64,000 nucleotides of DNA from Pantoea agglomerans (GCF_021397715.1 NZ_CP090208.1:484341-548340), one strand, 5' to 3'. Positions 42,228-51,771 are shown, numbered from the stretch's first letter. A program made the numbers and translations. The notes: a model not told the origin generated them from the sequence alone.

Positions 42228-42740
42228 TTAACTCGCCTGTGCAACGTCCTGCACGCCGATCACTTTAATAAAACGCAGTCGGCCATCGTGTGGCGGCGCT
42301 CCGTAGCGTTCGAGATCGCCGCTGAGATCAAACTGCGGCTGATAGCCGTGGCCGGTATAAAGCCGTACCGCCTCCGGCTGACGAAAACCGGTAGTAAGAA
42401 ACAGCCGCTGATAGCCCGCCCGCAGCGCACGCCGCTCCAGCTCCTGCAACACCACCAGCGCCAGCCCCTGACGCCGCAAATCACTGCGGGTCCAGATGCG
42501 TTTCAGCTCCGCAGTCTGCGGGTCATAAGGTTTGTAAGCACCCATCGCGATGATCTCGCCGTCGCGCTCCAGCACGATGAATAATCCCTGCGGCGGCAGA
42601 TACCACTCGGTGAGCTCCTGCTCCTTATGGCGGGCAAAATAGTCGCCGTAACGGGCGGCGTATTCACCGAACAGGCCGGTCAGAATCGGTTGCAGTTCCG
42701 GGGCTTCCGGCGAAACTTCACGAAATATGGCTTCACTCAT
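42228..42740 (-). CDS. GNAT N-acetyltransferase
   Basis: The 170-residue protein has a GNAT fold with the acetyl-CoA loop in RIWTRSDLRRQGLALVVLQE (motif A, Q/RxxGxA-like) and the C-terminal YTGHGYQPQFDLSG. ATG 42740 has GGAG upstream. In Bacillus salvage operons of this type (ytmI, yxeL) the GNAT enzyme N-acetylates S-modified cysteine before oxidation and deacetylation; the same role is inferred here from the gene neighbours. Confidence 0.85.
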   Translation of the reverse strand: MSEAIFREVSPEAPELQPILTGLFGEYAARYGDYFARHKEQELTEWYLPPQGLFIVLERDGEIIAMGAYKPYDPQTAELKRIWTRSDLRRQGLALVVLQELERRALRAGYQRLFLTTGFRQPEAVRLYTGHGYQPQFDLSGDLERYGAPPHDGRLRFIKVIGVQDVAQAS

Positions 42741-42750
42741 CGTCTGCTCC

Positions 42751-43692
42751 TTAATCGCCCAGTCCGGCCGGGTTAATTTCGGAACGATCAATGCGCTCCA
42801 CGCCTTCGCCCCAGCGGTTCAGCACCTGCTGGTAATCGCCGTTTTTCATCACGCCGTTGAGCGCGGTACTGATCGGTTCAGCCAGGCCGCTGCCTTTTTT
42901 CACCGTTACCGCAATGTGTGCCGCTTTTGGCCAGCCGCCATCGACACTGCCCACCAGCCGGGTTTTGCCATTAAGCGCCGCTTTCCATGCGCCAATCACG
43001 TTAGGGCCGAACCAGGCGTCGGCCCGGCCGGCCTGCAGCGCCAGCGTCTGGGCGGCATCATCTTTGGTATAGATCGGGGTAAATGCTTTCAGCCCTTTCG
43101 CCTGGTTCTCTTTATCCCACGCCAGCAGGATCGCTTCCTGATTGGTGCCGGAGCCGACGATGAGGCGTAGTCCGGCAATATCTTCGGCTTTGGTCAGTGA
43201 TTTAATCGGGCTGCTGGTTTTGACGTAGAAACCGAGAGAATCTTTGCGGTAGGTGGCGAAATCGAACTTCTCTTTACGATCTTTGGTGACGGTGATGTTA
43301 GAGATCGCCGCGTCATATTTGCCGGAGGCGACGCCCAGCGGCCAGTCCTCCCAGGAGGTCGGCACAATGTTGAGCTTCAGGCCGAGGCTGTCAGCCACCA
43401 GGCGGGCGATATCGACTTCGCTGCCGAGCAAGGTTTTGTTGTCATCAGAGAAGACCGTCAGCGGCGGGGAGTTTTGCGCCGCGACCGCCACGGTAAATGA
43501 ACCCGGCACCGCAAAGCGATGTCCGGCCGGCAACTGCGCGACCGCCTGCGGATTTTTCACGCTGTGAATCGGCGCTTTGTTGGCGTCGAGGCTGACCCGC
43601 TGGCCGTTGTAGGCCACGCTGGTGCCGTCTGCCAGGGCGCTGCCGCTGGCGGCAAGCATAATCAGGGCGATGAGTTTTTTATTTTTTTGCAT
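42751..43692 (-). CDS. Polar amino acid-type ABC binding protein, copy 1
   Basis: The 313-residue protein has a signal peptide (LIALIMLAASGSALA) and the same fold and motifs as the copy at 39600: AAQNSPPLTVFSDDN, ARLVADSLGLKLNIVP, TSWEDWPLGVASGKYDAAIS, FDFATYRKDSLGFYV. The two paralogues probably bind related ligands for one permease-ATPase pair. It lies between the GNAT and monooxygenase genes. Confidence 0.92.
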   Translation of the reverse strand: MQKNKKLIALIMLAASGSALADGTSVAYNGQRVSLDANKAPIHSVKNPQAVAQLPAGHRFAVPGSFTVAVAAQNSPPLTVFSDDNKTLLGSEVDIARLVADSLGLKLNIVPTSWEDWPLGVASGKYDAAISNITVTKDRKEKFDFATYRKDSLGFYVKTSSPIKSLTKAEDIAGLRLIVGSGTNQEAILLAWDKENQAKGLKAFTPIYTKDDAAQTLALQAGRADAWFGPNVIGAWKAALNGKTRLVGSVDGGWPKAAHIAVTVKKGSGLAEPISTALNGVMKNGDYQQVLNRWGEGVERIDRSEINPAGLGD

Positions 43693-43703
43693 AGCACAGG
43701 CTC

Positions 43704-45017
43704 TTATTGTGAGGTGAACTGATTTACCGGCGGCTTCAGGTCGAAACTGTCGCGCAGGGTTTTCCCTGGATAGTCGCGGCGGCTCAGGCCGCGCGCCTGC
43801 AAAATCGGCACTACGCGGTCAACAAAGCGCTCAAAGGTATCTGGCGTGCCGCCATTGATGATGAAGCCATCGGTGGCCGCGGTTTCAAACCAAAGTTGCA
43901 GGCCATCTGCCACCTGCTCGGGCGTGCCGTGGAACAGCGGACGAGGCGTTGCGGCTTCCAGCGCAGCCTGCCGCAGCGTATGGCCGTGCTCGCGCGCTTT
44001 GCGTTTGATCTCATCAGTGGTGCTGCGGAAACTGTTCTGCCCGATATCACCAAGGTCGGGAAAGGGCTGATCCAGCGGATACCGGGAAAAGTCGTGATGG
44101 TCGAAGAAGCGGCCAAGGTAGTTGAGTGCATCATTAATCGATACCAGCGCCGCGGTGGTCTGGTACTGACGCTCAACGTCTTCCGCATCATCGCCAACAA
44201 TCACGCTCACGCCCTGAAAGATGTGCAGATCCTCTGGCTGACGGCCATTCGCCACCAGCTGCTGTTTAACATCACGGTAAAAGGCCTGTGCCTCTTCACG
44301 CGTTGGCTGGTGGGTGAAAATGGCATCGGCATGGCGGGCGGCCAGCTTTTTGCCGTCTTCTGAAGCACCGGCCTGGAAGATAATCGGACGGCCCTGCGGG
44401 GTGCGCGAGATGTTAAGCGGGCCCTGCACCTGAAAGAAATCACCGTGATGATTCAGCGTATGCAGCTTCGCCGGATCGAAAAACTGGCCGCTCTGCTTGT
44501 CGCGCACAAAGGCGTCCGGCTCCCATGAATCCCACAATCCTTTCACCACCTGCAGGTATTCGTCGGCGATGCGATAGCGCAGCGCGTGCTCCGGATGCTG
44601 CTGACGCGAGAAGTTTTTAGCCGAGCCTTCCAGCGGCGAAGTCACCACGTTCCAGCCGGCACGGCCACCGCTGAGATGATCGAGGCTGGCAAACTGACGC
44701 GCCACGGTGAAGGGTTCGCTGTAGGAGGTTGAAACGGTACCGACCAGCCCAAGATGTTCTGTCACACCCGCCAGCGCCGACAGCAGCGTCAGGGGTTCGA
44801 AGCGGTTGAGAAAGTGTGGGATCGACTTTTCATTGATGTATAAGCCGTCGGCGACGAACAGAAAATCGAGCTTGCCCTGCTCCGCTTTGCGGGCAATTTT
44901 TCGGGCGTAATCGAAGCTGATGCTGGCATCGGCCTGGGCAGCCGGATGACGCCAGGCGGACATGTTTCCCGAGGCGCCGTGCAGCATAGTGCCCAGCCGA
45001 AGTTGTCTTGTGCTCAT
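43704..45017 (-). CDS. NtaA/SnaA/DszA-family flavin monooxygenase (CmoJ/YtnJ-like)
   Basis: The 437-residue LLM-class enzyme has RQLRLGTMLHGASGNMSAWR at the start, FLFVADGLYIN, the FMN-binding RAGWNVVTSPLEGSAKNF, and RPIIFQAGASEDGKKLAARH, typical of the nitrilotriacetate monooxygenase group. These two-component enzymes use reduced FMN to cleave C-S or C-N bonds. The Bacillus relatives YtnJ and YxeK act on N-acetyl S-modified cysteines. The start at 45017 follows GAGAGA. Confidence 0.92.
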   Translation of the reverse strand: MSTRQLRLGTMLHGASGNMSAWRHPAAQADASISFDYARKIARKAEQGKLDFLFVADGLYINEKSIPHFLNRFEPLTLLSALAGVTEHLGLVGTVSTSYSEPFTVARQFASLDHLSGGRAGWNVVTSPLEGSAKNFSRQQHPEHALRYRIADEYLQVVKGLWDSWEPDAFVRDKQSGQFFDPAKLHTLNHHGDFFQVQGPLNISRTPQGRPIIFQAGASEDGKKLAARHADAIFTHQPTREEAQAFYRDVKQQLVANGRQPEDLHIFQGVSVIVGDDAEDVERQYQTTAALVSINDALNYLGRFFDHHDFSRYPLDQPFPDLGDIGQNSFRSTTDEIKRKAREHGHTLRQAALEAATPRPLFHGTPEQVADGLQLWFETAATDGFIINGGTPDTFERFVDRVVPILQARGLSRRDYPGKTLRDSFDLKPPVNQFTSQ

Positions 45018-45099
45018 GATGTTCTCTCTTTTTTTAGTCAAAGCGGTGCCTGAACGGCGGTCATGACGACCGCCGCAGTGGGATATCAGCAGATAACAA

Positions 45100-46254
45100 T
45101 CAGGTCAGAATGGCTTCCCGACATCGCGCGTTAAGCTGTTGCAACGCCTGTTGGGCCAGTTGCGCAAAGTAGTCCGCCGCGGGGGCGATCAGCGCTTCAT
45201 CGGGGTTAAAGCTGGCGTGGTGCAGGCCATAATCGCTGGCGCTGCCGATGCTGACGAAGACGCCAGGCACCTGTTGTAAATAGAAGGCGAAATCTTCGCC
45301 CAGCAGATGCAGTCCGGCGGGCTGCACCCGGTAGCCGAGCTGTTGCGCCACGTCACTGCTGAACTGCGCCCAGTCGGGATCGTTGACCAGCACCGGCGGA
45401 CCCGGATGCCAGCTCAGCGTCGCCTCTGCGCCACTGGCCTGGGCAAAGTTTTCCACCAGCGTGCGCACCCGCTGTTCCAGCTCGGCCCGCAGCTGGAGAT
45501 CGTGTGTACGGGCTGTGCCGCCAAACTCCACGCCGCCGGGCAGTACATTCCAGGTTTTCCCGCCGTCAATCCGGGTAATGCTCATGACCAGACTGTCGAG
45601 CGCGCTGAAGCTGCGGCTGGTGAGACCCTGTAAGGCCTGAATGATCTGGCTGGCGACCACGATGCTGTCGACGCCCTGTTCCGGGTGCGCGGCATGAGCG
45701 CCTTTACCGGTGACGCGAATAATAAATTTATCGGTGTTGGCGTAGAACGCGCCGCTGCGGGTGGCGAAGGTGCCGACCGGTAACGCTGGTTCATTGTGCA
45801 TACCAAAAATGGCCTGCACCTCATCCAGCACGCCTGCGGCGATAAATTGCCGTGCGCCACGGGCGATCTCTTCGGCGGGCTGGAACAGAATGCGTACCCG
45901 TCCCGCCAGTTGCGGCTCACTGGCTTTAAGCTGGAGCGCCGCGCCTAACATCACCGCGCTGTGCAGATCGTGGCCGCAGGCGTGCATCACGCCGGGATGA
46001 CGTGAATGAAAGCGTACGCCACTCGCCTCGTGAATCGGCAGGGCATCAATATCCGCCCGCAGTGCGATCACCGCATCACCCTGTCCAATCTCCGCCACGA
46101 CGCCGGTTTCAAGCGGATAATCAGACAGCCGGATACCGGCTTCCTGCAGCCAGCGACGCAGCCGTTCCGTGGTGGCAAACTCCTGGCCCGACAGCTCCGG
46201 CCAGGTATGCAGCTCGCGCCGCCATTCGATCAGTTGTGATGCATTCGGCTTCAT
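45100..46254 (-). CDS. M20-family amidohydrolase/deacylase (copy A)
   Basis: The 384-residue metallopeptidase-fold enzyme has IALRADIDALPI, the metal motif MHACGHDLHSAVMLGAA, FQPAEEIARGARQFI and the late LLGEDFAFYLQQVPG. This is the HipO/YtnL/YxeP group, which removes acyl groups from modified amino acids. It is closely paralogous to the enzyme at 62841. Its place beside GNAT and LLM genes suggests removal of the N-acetyl group after C-S cleavage. Confidence 0.92.
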   Translation of the reverse strand: MKPNASQLIEWRRELHTWPELSGQEFATTERLRRWLQEAGIRLSDYPLETGVVAEIGQGDAVIALRADIDALPIHEASGVRFHSRHPGVMHACGHDLHSAVMLGAALQLKASEPQLAGRVRILFQPAEEIARGARQFIAAGVLDEVQAIFGMHNEPALPVGTFATRSGAFYANTDKFIIRVTGKGAHAAHPEQGVDSIVVASQIIQALQGLTSRSFSALDSLVMSITRIDGGKTWNVLPGGVEFGGTARTHDLQLRAELEQRVRTLVENFAQASGAEATLSWHPGPPVLVNDPDWAQFSSDVAQQLGYRVQPAGLHLLGEDFAFYLQQVPGVFVSIGSASDYGLHHASFNPDEALIAPAADYFAQLAQQALQQLNARCREAILT

Positions 46255-46276
46255 GATGACTCTCCGCTCAGGGCGA

Positions 46277-47278
46277 TCAGGCTGCGACCAGATGATGCGT
46301 GGCCAGCAATGCCAGCGAATGGTGGCGTGCGACTGGCTCGGCGATCGGCGTATCAATAATAAACTCGTCGATACCAAAGTTATGATGCAGGGCATCGAGC
46401 TGGGCATGGACCTGTGCTGCGGTCCCTTTCAGCAACGATGGTGTGCGCGGCTCTATCTGATAATCACGGTAGCCGCCCTGACGTACATAACGTTCGGCCT
46501 GTTCCAGGCTGGCGACATTCACGCCCGGACCATCTTTCACCGACACATGATAATGGCGAAGCGAAGAGACCAGCAGATCCGCGCCGGCGGGTGAATCGGC
46601 CACCACCACCTGAACCGCCACCAGCGCCCGCTGGCCGTTGCTCAGGCGTGAATAGGTGCTGAGCACCTGCTCAAGTAACTGGCGATCACCATTCAGATGG
46701 GCGGCGAACACCAGCTGCCAGCCGAGACTCGCGGCCAGTCGGGCGCTTTCTTCACTGGCACCCAGCAGGAAACGGTTCACTGGCCGTGGCGGCAACGGTG
46801 TGGCCTGTAGCCGTTCATCGTCATCGTGACTGTTGCGGTCGGGTTGCAGCCAGTTATCCAGCAGTTGCAGCTGCTCGGCAAAACTGCCCTTCTCTGACGG
46901 CTGCACGCCCAGCTGAAGCGCACGGGTCGAAAGCGGTAATCCGCCCGGCGCTTTGCCGATGCCTAAATCGACGCGGCCCGGTGCCAGTGACGCCAGCAGA
47001 TTGAAATTTTCCGCCACCTTGTAGGGACTGTAATGCTGAAGCATCACCCCGCCCGATCCGACGCGAATATGTCGGGTCTGGGCAATGATCCAGGCAATTA
47101 ACAGTTCCGGTGACGGACTGGCCAGCTGCGCGGTGTTGTGATGTTCCGCCAGCCAGAAGCGGTGATAACCCCACTCCTCCGCCTGCTGCGCCAGTTGCAG
47201 CGTGCGCTGCAGCGCGGCGGCAGGCGATTCCCCCTCTGCAACGGGCGCTTTGTCTAACAGACTTAATCGATATGCCAT
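46277..47278 (-). CDS. MsnO8-type luciferase-like flavin oxidoreductase
   Basis: The 333-residue LLM enzyme begins MAYRLSLLDKAPVAEGESP and contains WLAEHHNTAQLASPSPELLI, HIRVGSGGVMLQHYSPYKVA and LAPGRVDLGIGKAPGG, the YtmO/MsnO8 pattern. It is probably the first gene of the minus-strand operon running to 39600. In the Bacillus ytm operon the equivalent gene sits beside ytnJ, and I infer a role in oxidative sulfur salvage. Confidence 0.92.
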   Translation of the reverse strand: MAYRLSLLDKAPVAEGESPAAALQRTLQLAQQAEEWGYHRFWLAEHHNTAQLASPSPELLIAWIIAQTRHIRVGSGGVMLQHYSPYKVAENFNLLASLAPGRVDLGIGKAPGGLPLSTRALQLGVQPSEKGSFAEQLQLLDNWLQPDRNSHDDDERLQATPLPPRPVNRFLLGASEESARLAASLGWQLVFAAHLNGDRQLLEQVLSTYSRLSNGQRALVAVQVVVADSPAGADLLVSSLRHYHVSVKDGPGVNVASLEQAERYVRQGGYRDYQIEPRTPSLLKGTAAQVHAQLDALHHNFGIDEFIIDTPIAEPVARHHSLALLATHHLVAA

Positions 47279-47739
47279 TCACCTGATCCTTATTATTCCG
47301 GTTGCTGACCAGTGTGCGGCGGCTGTGTTATCAGGTAAAACATCATATTGTTTTATGGTTTTTTAATTTATTCATATCGGAAGAGATAGAGGCGAGTTAA
47401 ATAATAATGAACTTTTAAAACATGGAGTTACATTTAATGATGGCGAGAATTTAAATGACGGGGGCTGTTTCGGGCTTAATCCAGATTAATCGGGAATGGT
47501 TTGCAGAAAAGCGTATTAAGCCCTCATCAGCTGAGGAGAAAGTTAATTTAGCCGCAAATATGAAGATCAGCAGAAATGTAGCTGTCAGAAAAGAGGCAGA
47601 AAAATGCCTGGCCGATCCGGGCTCTTAATCACCACGGCAGCTGAGCGTGCAGATATTTAATATTGCCTGCTTACCCGTTCGCGTGGTGGATGAGTGCGCC
47701 AGAGGAATTAAGCAGGTAATACGGCATGTTCAGCCCGAT
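47279..47739. other. Upstream region of sulfur operon
   Basis: This 460-bp region is AT-rich near the operon start (47,340-47,420), as expected for a promoter. Apart from a possible 57-codon frame at 47455 nothing else is recognisable. No regulator gene for the operon is present. Confidence 0.5.
47455..47628 (+). CDS. Hypothetical 57-residue protein, weak candidate
   Basis: The frame from ATG 47455 to TAA 47628 encodes a charged, helical peptide (for example INREWFAEKRIKPSSAEEKV). GGCGAG lies some 9 bases upstream. No family is recognised and it may be chance. Confidence 0.25.
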   Translation: MTGAVSGLIQINREWFAEKRIKPSSAEEKVNLAANMKISRNVAVRKEAEKCLADPGS

Positions 47740-48159
47740 CTACGCCTTGCCATTAAAGGCTTCGAACGGCAGATTAAACCGCGCTGCCAGACGCGCTTTA
47801 TGTTTATCCGTTAAGGATCGTTGACCACGCAGAATACGGCTCACGTAAGAGCGCTGGCCAATTTCTTCAGTAAACGAGGATTGATTAAGGCCATACTGAT
47901 CCATCAGTACTCGCAGTAACGCAACGCCCTGCGGCATTTTTGCAATGCGGGCGTTAAACTCAGCGAATTCAGGTGCATTATCTTCGTAACGGGCCACTTT
48001 ATCAGCCAGCATATCAATTAGCGGGCTATCAGGTTGATGCTCTACCAGATACTCCACCAATTCCAGTGCCTGTTCATAATCCTTTTTCTGAGTGCTCCCT
48101 CCTAAAAAAGGAATAATTTCAATCAGTTGGTTGGTAGCCTGAATAGCTTCGGTAATCAT
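47740..48159 (-). CDS. higA: HigA-type antitoxin
   Basis: The 139-residue protein ends with an XRE helix-turn-helix (LNQSSFTEEIGQRSYVSRIL, then GQRSLTDKHKARLAARFNLP), and has the N-terminal helical extension of E. coli YgjM/HigA. It overlaps the upstream higB gene by four bases. It would neutralise HigB and repress the operon. Confidence 0.9.
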   Translation of the reverse strand: MITEAIQATNQLIEIIPFLGGSTQKKDYEQALELVEYLVEHQPDSPLIDMLADKVARYEDNAPEFAEFNARIAKMPQGVALLRVLMDQYGLNQSSFTEEIGQRSYVSRILRGQRSLTDKHKARLAARFNLPFEAFNGKA

Positions 48160-48464
48160 TCTTTCTGCTCCCGATACTTCTTTATAAGCCTGTCGTATTC
48201 CGGATGCGTAACGATATGCTTGATGAAAATTTTGCTTCGCTCAAAATCAACGAAAAACATTATCCTCAGGTTATTACCGCCTGCATCAATTACCCACCAT
48301 TTCTCCCGATATTTCATCCGGTCCAGGCTGGGAAATCGCTTTTTTAATGCGTCTGGCGACCTAAAATTTTCGCCTTTTAACACCAGATATATGGCATCCA
48401 ATGCAGTGGCGTCGTTTGGAAACTCTGCTGCTTCCCTGAATGGCTCCCTTGAGATAACGTGCAT
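48156..48464 (-). CDS. higB: HigB-type mRNA interferase toxin
   Basis: The 102-residue protein matches the YgjN/HigB group: MHVISREPFREAAEFPND, FRSPDALKKRFPSLDRMKY, WWVIDAGGNNLRIMFFVDFE and IKHIVTHPEYDRLIKKY. These ribosome-dependent RNases cut mRNA during translation. It is first in the operon, with higA overlapping its end, the usual HigBA order. Confidence 0.9.
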   Translation of the reverse strand: MHVISREPFREAAEFPNDATALDAIYLVLKGENFRSPDALKKRFPSLDRMKYREKWWVIDAGGNNLRIMFFVDFERSKIFIKHIVTHPEYDRLIKKYREQKE

Positions 48465-48676
48465 GCTTCCCTCGCCTGTCCGGACTCAGTAAGCAGCGTA
48501 TCGCATTTTCACTAAGTTTCCAACAAGGAAACATAGGGGTTAAATCATCGCAGCTGAGCCTGCCATTCTGCTTTCGCCATCCTTCATCTGATCTCTACCG
48601 CCACCGCAATAAAGGTGATATCAATCACATTTTCCATATTAGAAACATTTACAAATAAATTCCCACAACAAAAAGA

Positions 48677-48704
48677 TTGAATGATAATGATTGACATTTA
48701 CAAT
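48677..48704 (+). promoter_or_regulatory. Fur-controlled promoter of the dfo operon
   Basis: TTGAAT (48677-48682) and TACAAT (48699-48704) are spaced by 16 bp. The spacer holds TGATAATGATTGACA (48682-48696), which matches the Fur half-site consensus TGATAAT-N-ATTATCA at 12 of 14 fixed positions. Iron-bound Fur would block polymerase. The leader to the dfoJ ATG is about 200 bp. Confidence 0.75.
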
Positions 48705-48914
48705 CTTGGCATAACAAAAAACAGCGATATACGCTGATTAAACCACAAATAAACTACGGAATTTCACATTTTACAGGCAAAAGTGCTATCCCGCGCTGCT
48801 GGCAGGGTTTTTGTCTGGTTAGTTAACGTAATGTTTACTGGAGCTTTTGAGCTGATGCCCACACTGACGGTTTTATGCCGGCAGCGTCAATTGGTTACAG
48901 CACAGGAACTCAAC

Positions 48915-50468
48915 ATGGTCTTACGCTCATCTGTTCAATCGGTACCTGACTCGTCTGATTTGCCTCCCGTCAGCGGTCCCGAAGCGTCACTGTTTAACGA
49001 TCGGCAACTGGCAGCCTGGTCCCGGCAGACGCAGGAAGTGCTGACGCTGATGACCCGTACCCTCAGTCAGGTGGAAAAACCGTTCAGCGGTATTCTGCCC
49101 CATGAACTGGCTGCGGAATTTAGCGGCGTCAATCTGGATCAGCCCCTCGGCAATAACGACGCCGCGCTGGCGGAGCTGAACCAGCTCTATCTGCGCGACG
49201 CCGTCTGGTTTCACCACCCGAAATATCTGGCACACCTCAACTGTCCGGTTGTGCTTCCCTCACTGATGGCTGAGCAGATTATGGCGGCGGTCAACAGTTC
49301 GGTGGATACCTGGGACCAGAGCGCAGGCGGCACGCTGATTGAGCAAAAGGTGATTGACTGGACGCTGGCACGAATCGGCCTGCCCGCCGGGTCGGATGGC
49401 ATTTTTACCAGTGGCGGAACCCAGTCCAATCTGATGGCGATGCTGCTGGCTCGCGATAGCTGGTGCGCTGCCCATCATGCCGGTCATTTGATCAAGCAGC
49501 GCGGTCTGCCTGAGAACGCCGCCCGATGGCGGGTATTGACCTCAAAACTGAGCCACTTCAGCATTCAGAAATCGATGGCGATTCTGGGGCTGGGCTATGA
49601 CGCCGTCATTCCGGTCGATCACGATGCGCACTACCGGATGGATGCCCGACGGCTGGAACAGGAAATAGCCCGCTGTCACGCTGAAGGATTGATTCCGATT
49701 GCCGTAGTGGCGACCAGCGGCACCACAGATTTCGGCAGTATCGATCCGCTGAAAGACGTGGCGCAAATCTGCCAGCGTTATGGTCTGTGGATGCACGTTG
49801 ATGCCGCCTACGGCTGTGGTCTGCTGGTTTCCGAACAGCATCGCGCCCGCCTGGGTGGCATTGAGCTGGCGGACTCCGTGACCGTGGATTATCACAAGTC
49901 ATTCTTCCAGACGGTGAGCTGCGGCGCGTTTTTCGTACGCGACAGTCAGAATCTGAAACATGTCACCCACCACGCCGACTATCTCAATCCGCTCAGCGCC
50001 CAGCAGGAAGGCACGCCCAACCTGGTCAATAAAAGTATTCAGACCACCCGCCGCTTCGATGCGCTGAAAATGTGGCTGACGCTGCGCGTGATGGGACCGG
50101 CGGCGCTGGGCGAGGCTTTCGATAGCCTGCTGCGGCTGACCCAAACCGCCCATCGCTTGCTAAGCGCACATCCGGCAATCGAGGTGCTGCACGCGCCGGA
50201 GCTGACTACGCAGATCTTTCGTTATCTGCCCAGAGCGGGCATCAGCGATAGCCAGCTTGATGAGGTCAACGCCGCCATCCGTAAAGCGCTGTTCCGCTCC
50301 GGCAATGCGGTGATTGCCGGTACCAAAGTTGACGGCCGGCAATACCTGAAATTCACCCTGCTTAACCCCACCACTACCGCCGCCGATATTGAAGACGTTA
50401 TCGGCCTGATTGCGCACTATGGCCGTGAACATCTGCGGGCATCGGCGCTGAATGCGGCTAATCAGTGA
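48915..50468 (+). CDS. dfoJ: DfoJ, lysine decarboxylase for desferrioxamine synthesis
   Basis: The 517-residue PLP enzyme of the group II decarboxylase family has GTQSNLMAMLLARD, VATSGTTDFGSIDPL, HVDAAYGCGLL and the PLP lysine in VDYHKSFFQ. It makes cadaverine from lysine, the first step of desferrioxamine synthesis. The start at 48915 follows AGGA with 7-bp spacing; the frame is open back to a GTG at 48783, but no ribosome site supports it. First gene of dfoJAC behind a Fur box. Confidence 0.9.
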   Translation: MVLRSSVQSVPDSSDLPPVSGPEASLFNDRQLAAWSRQTQEVLTLMTRTLSQVEKPFSGILPHELAAEFSGVNLDQPLGNNDAALAELNQLYLRDAVWFHHPKYLAHLNCPVVLPSLMAEQIMAAVNSSVDTWDQSAGGTLIEQKVIDWTLARIGLPAGSDGIFTSGGTQSNLMAMLLARDSWCAAHHAGHLIKQRGLPENAARWRVLTSKLSHFSIQKSMAILGLGYDAVIPVDHDAHYRMDARRLEQEIARCHAEGLIPIAVVATSGTTDFGSIDPLKDVAQICQRYGLWMHVDAAYGCGLLVSEQHRARLGGIELADSVTVDYHKSFFQTVSCGAFFVRDSQNLKHVTHHADYLNPLSAQQEGTPNLVNKSIQTTRRFDALKMWLTLRVMGPAALGEAFDSLLRLTQTAHRLLSAHPAIEVLHAPELTTQIFRYLPRAGISDSQLDEVNAAIRKALFRSGNAVIAGTKVDGRQYLKFTLLNPTTTAADIEDVIGLIAHYGREHLRASALNAANQ

Positions 50469-50478
50469 GAGCGCCAAC

Positions 50479-51771
50479 ATGAATAACACCATTTATGATT
50501 TTATCGGTATTGGCATCGGCCCGTTTAACCTGAGCCTGGCGTGCCTGAGTGAGCCGGTTGAGGGACTGAATGGACTGTTCCTTGATGAGAATCCGGGGTT
50601 TGACTGGCACACCGGCATGATGCTGGAAAGCGCCCATCTGCAGACGCCGTTTATGGCGGATCTGGTCACGCTGGCCGATCCTACCAGTCCCTACAGCCTG
50701 CTTAACTATATGAAGCAAAAGGGCAAGATCTACTCGTTTTACATCCGCGAGGACTTCTTCCTGATGCGCAAAGAGTATAACCAGTACTGCCAGTGGGCCA
50801 GCACGAAACTCAGTAATCTGCGCTGGAACAGTCACGTTGATGATGTCCGCTACGATGAGGCGAGCGGTGCCTACCGTCTCAGCGTGACCGATACCGTCAG
50901 CGGCAAGACGCAGCAGTGGCTGGCGCGCCATCTGATCCTTGGCACCGGCCCTACCGCCTGGATGCCGGAATGCAGCGCGCCGCATCGCGCGCGCCTGACC
51001 CACTCCAGCGAATATCTGCGTAACAAAGCCAGGTTACAGAACCAGCGTTCGATCACCGTGTTAGGCAGCGGGCAGAGCGCAGCGGAAATTTACTACGATC
51101 TGCTGGGTGACATTGACCGCTTCGGCTATCAGCTTAACTGGATCACCCGCGCGCCGCGTTTCTACCCGCTGGAATACACCAAGCTGACGCTGGAGATGAC
51201 CTCGCCCGAATGGGTCGATTATTTCCACAACCTGCCGGCTGAACGACGCGATGAACTGAACGCCAACCATAAAAACCTCTACAAAGGGATCAACAGCAGC
51301 CTGATCAACGATATCTACGATCTGATGTATATCAAGCAGCTGGACGGCGATCTCAACGTCAATCTGTTCACGCACGCCGCCCTGACCGACATGCGCTGGC
51401 TGCCGCAGGGAGAATTTGAACTGACGCTGCATCAGGAGGAGCAGGACGCAACTTTTACCCGTCGGACCGAAGGGCTGGTGATGGCGACCGGCTATCACTA
51501 TCGCCCTCCGATGTTTCTGGAAGGGATTACTCAGCGGCTGCGCTGGGATAGCAAGGGTCGCTACGATGTGCAACGCAACTACAGCATCGATTATCACAAC
51601 CAAATCTTTGTTCAGAACGCGGAGCTGCATACCCACGGTTTCGTCACCCCCGATCTCGGCATGGCCTGCTACCGCAACTCGGTGTTACTGCGCGAACTGA
51701 CCGGACGGGAAATCTATCCGGTTGAACGTCAAATCGCCTTCCAGACCTTCCCGGCACAATCGGAGCGTTGA
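50479..51771 (+). CDS. dfoA: DfoA, cadaverine N-monooxygenase
   Basis: The 430-residue flavoenzyme has the FAD motif GIGIGPFNLSLAC, DWHTGMMLESAHLQTPF, the NADPH motif VLGSGQSAAEIYYDL and the C-terminal ATGYHYRPP typical of the IucD/PvdA/DesB group. It N-hydroxylates cadaverine with NADPH and O2. It starts 10 bp after dfoJ and is followed by dfoC after one base. Confidence 0.93.
   Translation: MNNTIYDFIGIGIGPFNLSLACLSEPVEGLNGLFLDENPGFDWHTGMMLESAHLQTPFMADLVTLADPTSPYSLLNYMKQKGKIYSFYIREDFFLMRKEYNQYCQWASTKLSNLRWNSHVDDVRYDEASGAYRLSVTDTVSGKTQQWLARHLILGTGPTAWMPECSAPHRARLTHSSEYLRNKARLQNQRSITVLGSGQSAAEIYYDLLGDIDRFGYQLNWITRAPRFYPLEYTKLTLEMTSPEWVDYFHNLPAERRDELNANHKNLYKGINSSLINDIYDLMYIKQLDGDLNVNLFTHAALTDMRWLPQGEFELTLHQEEQDATFTRRTEGLVMATGYHYRPPMFLEGITQRLRWDSKGRYDVQRNYSIDYHNQIFVQNAELHTHGFVTPDLGMACYRNSVLLRELTGREIYPVERQIAFQTFPAQSER

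Noticed and set aside
48783..48914. Longer N-terminus for DfoJ
   Set aside because: The extra codons start at GTG without a ribosome site. ATG 48915 has AGGA at correct spacing and gives the normal family length.
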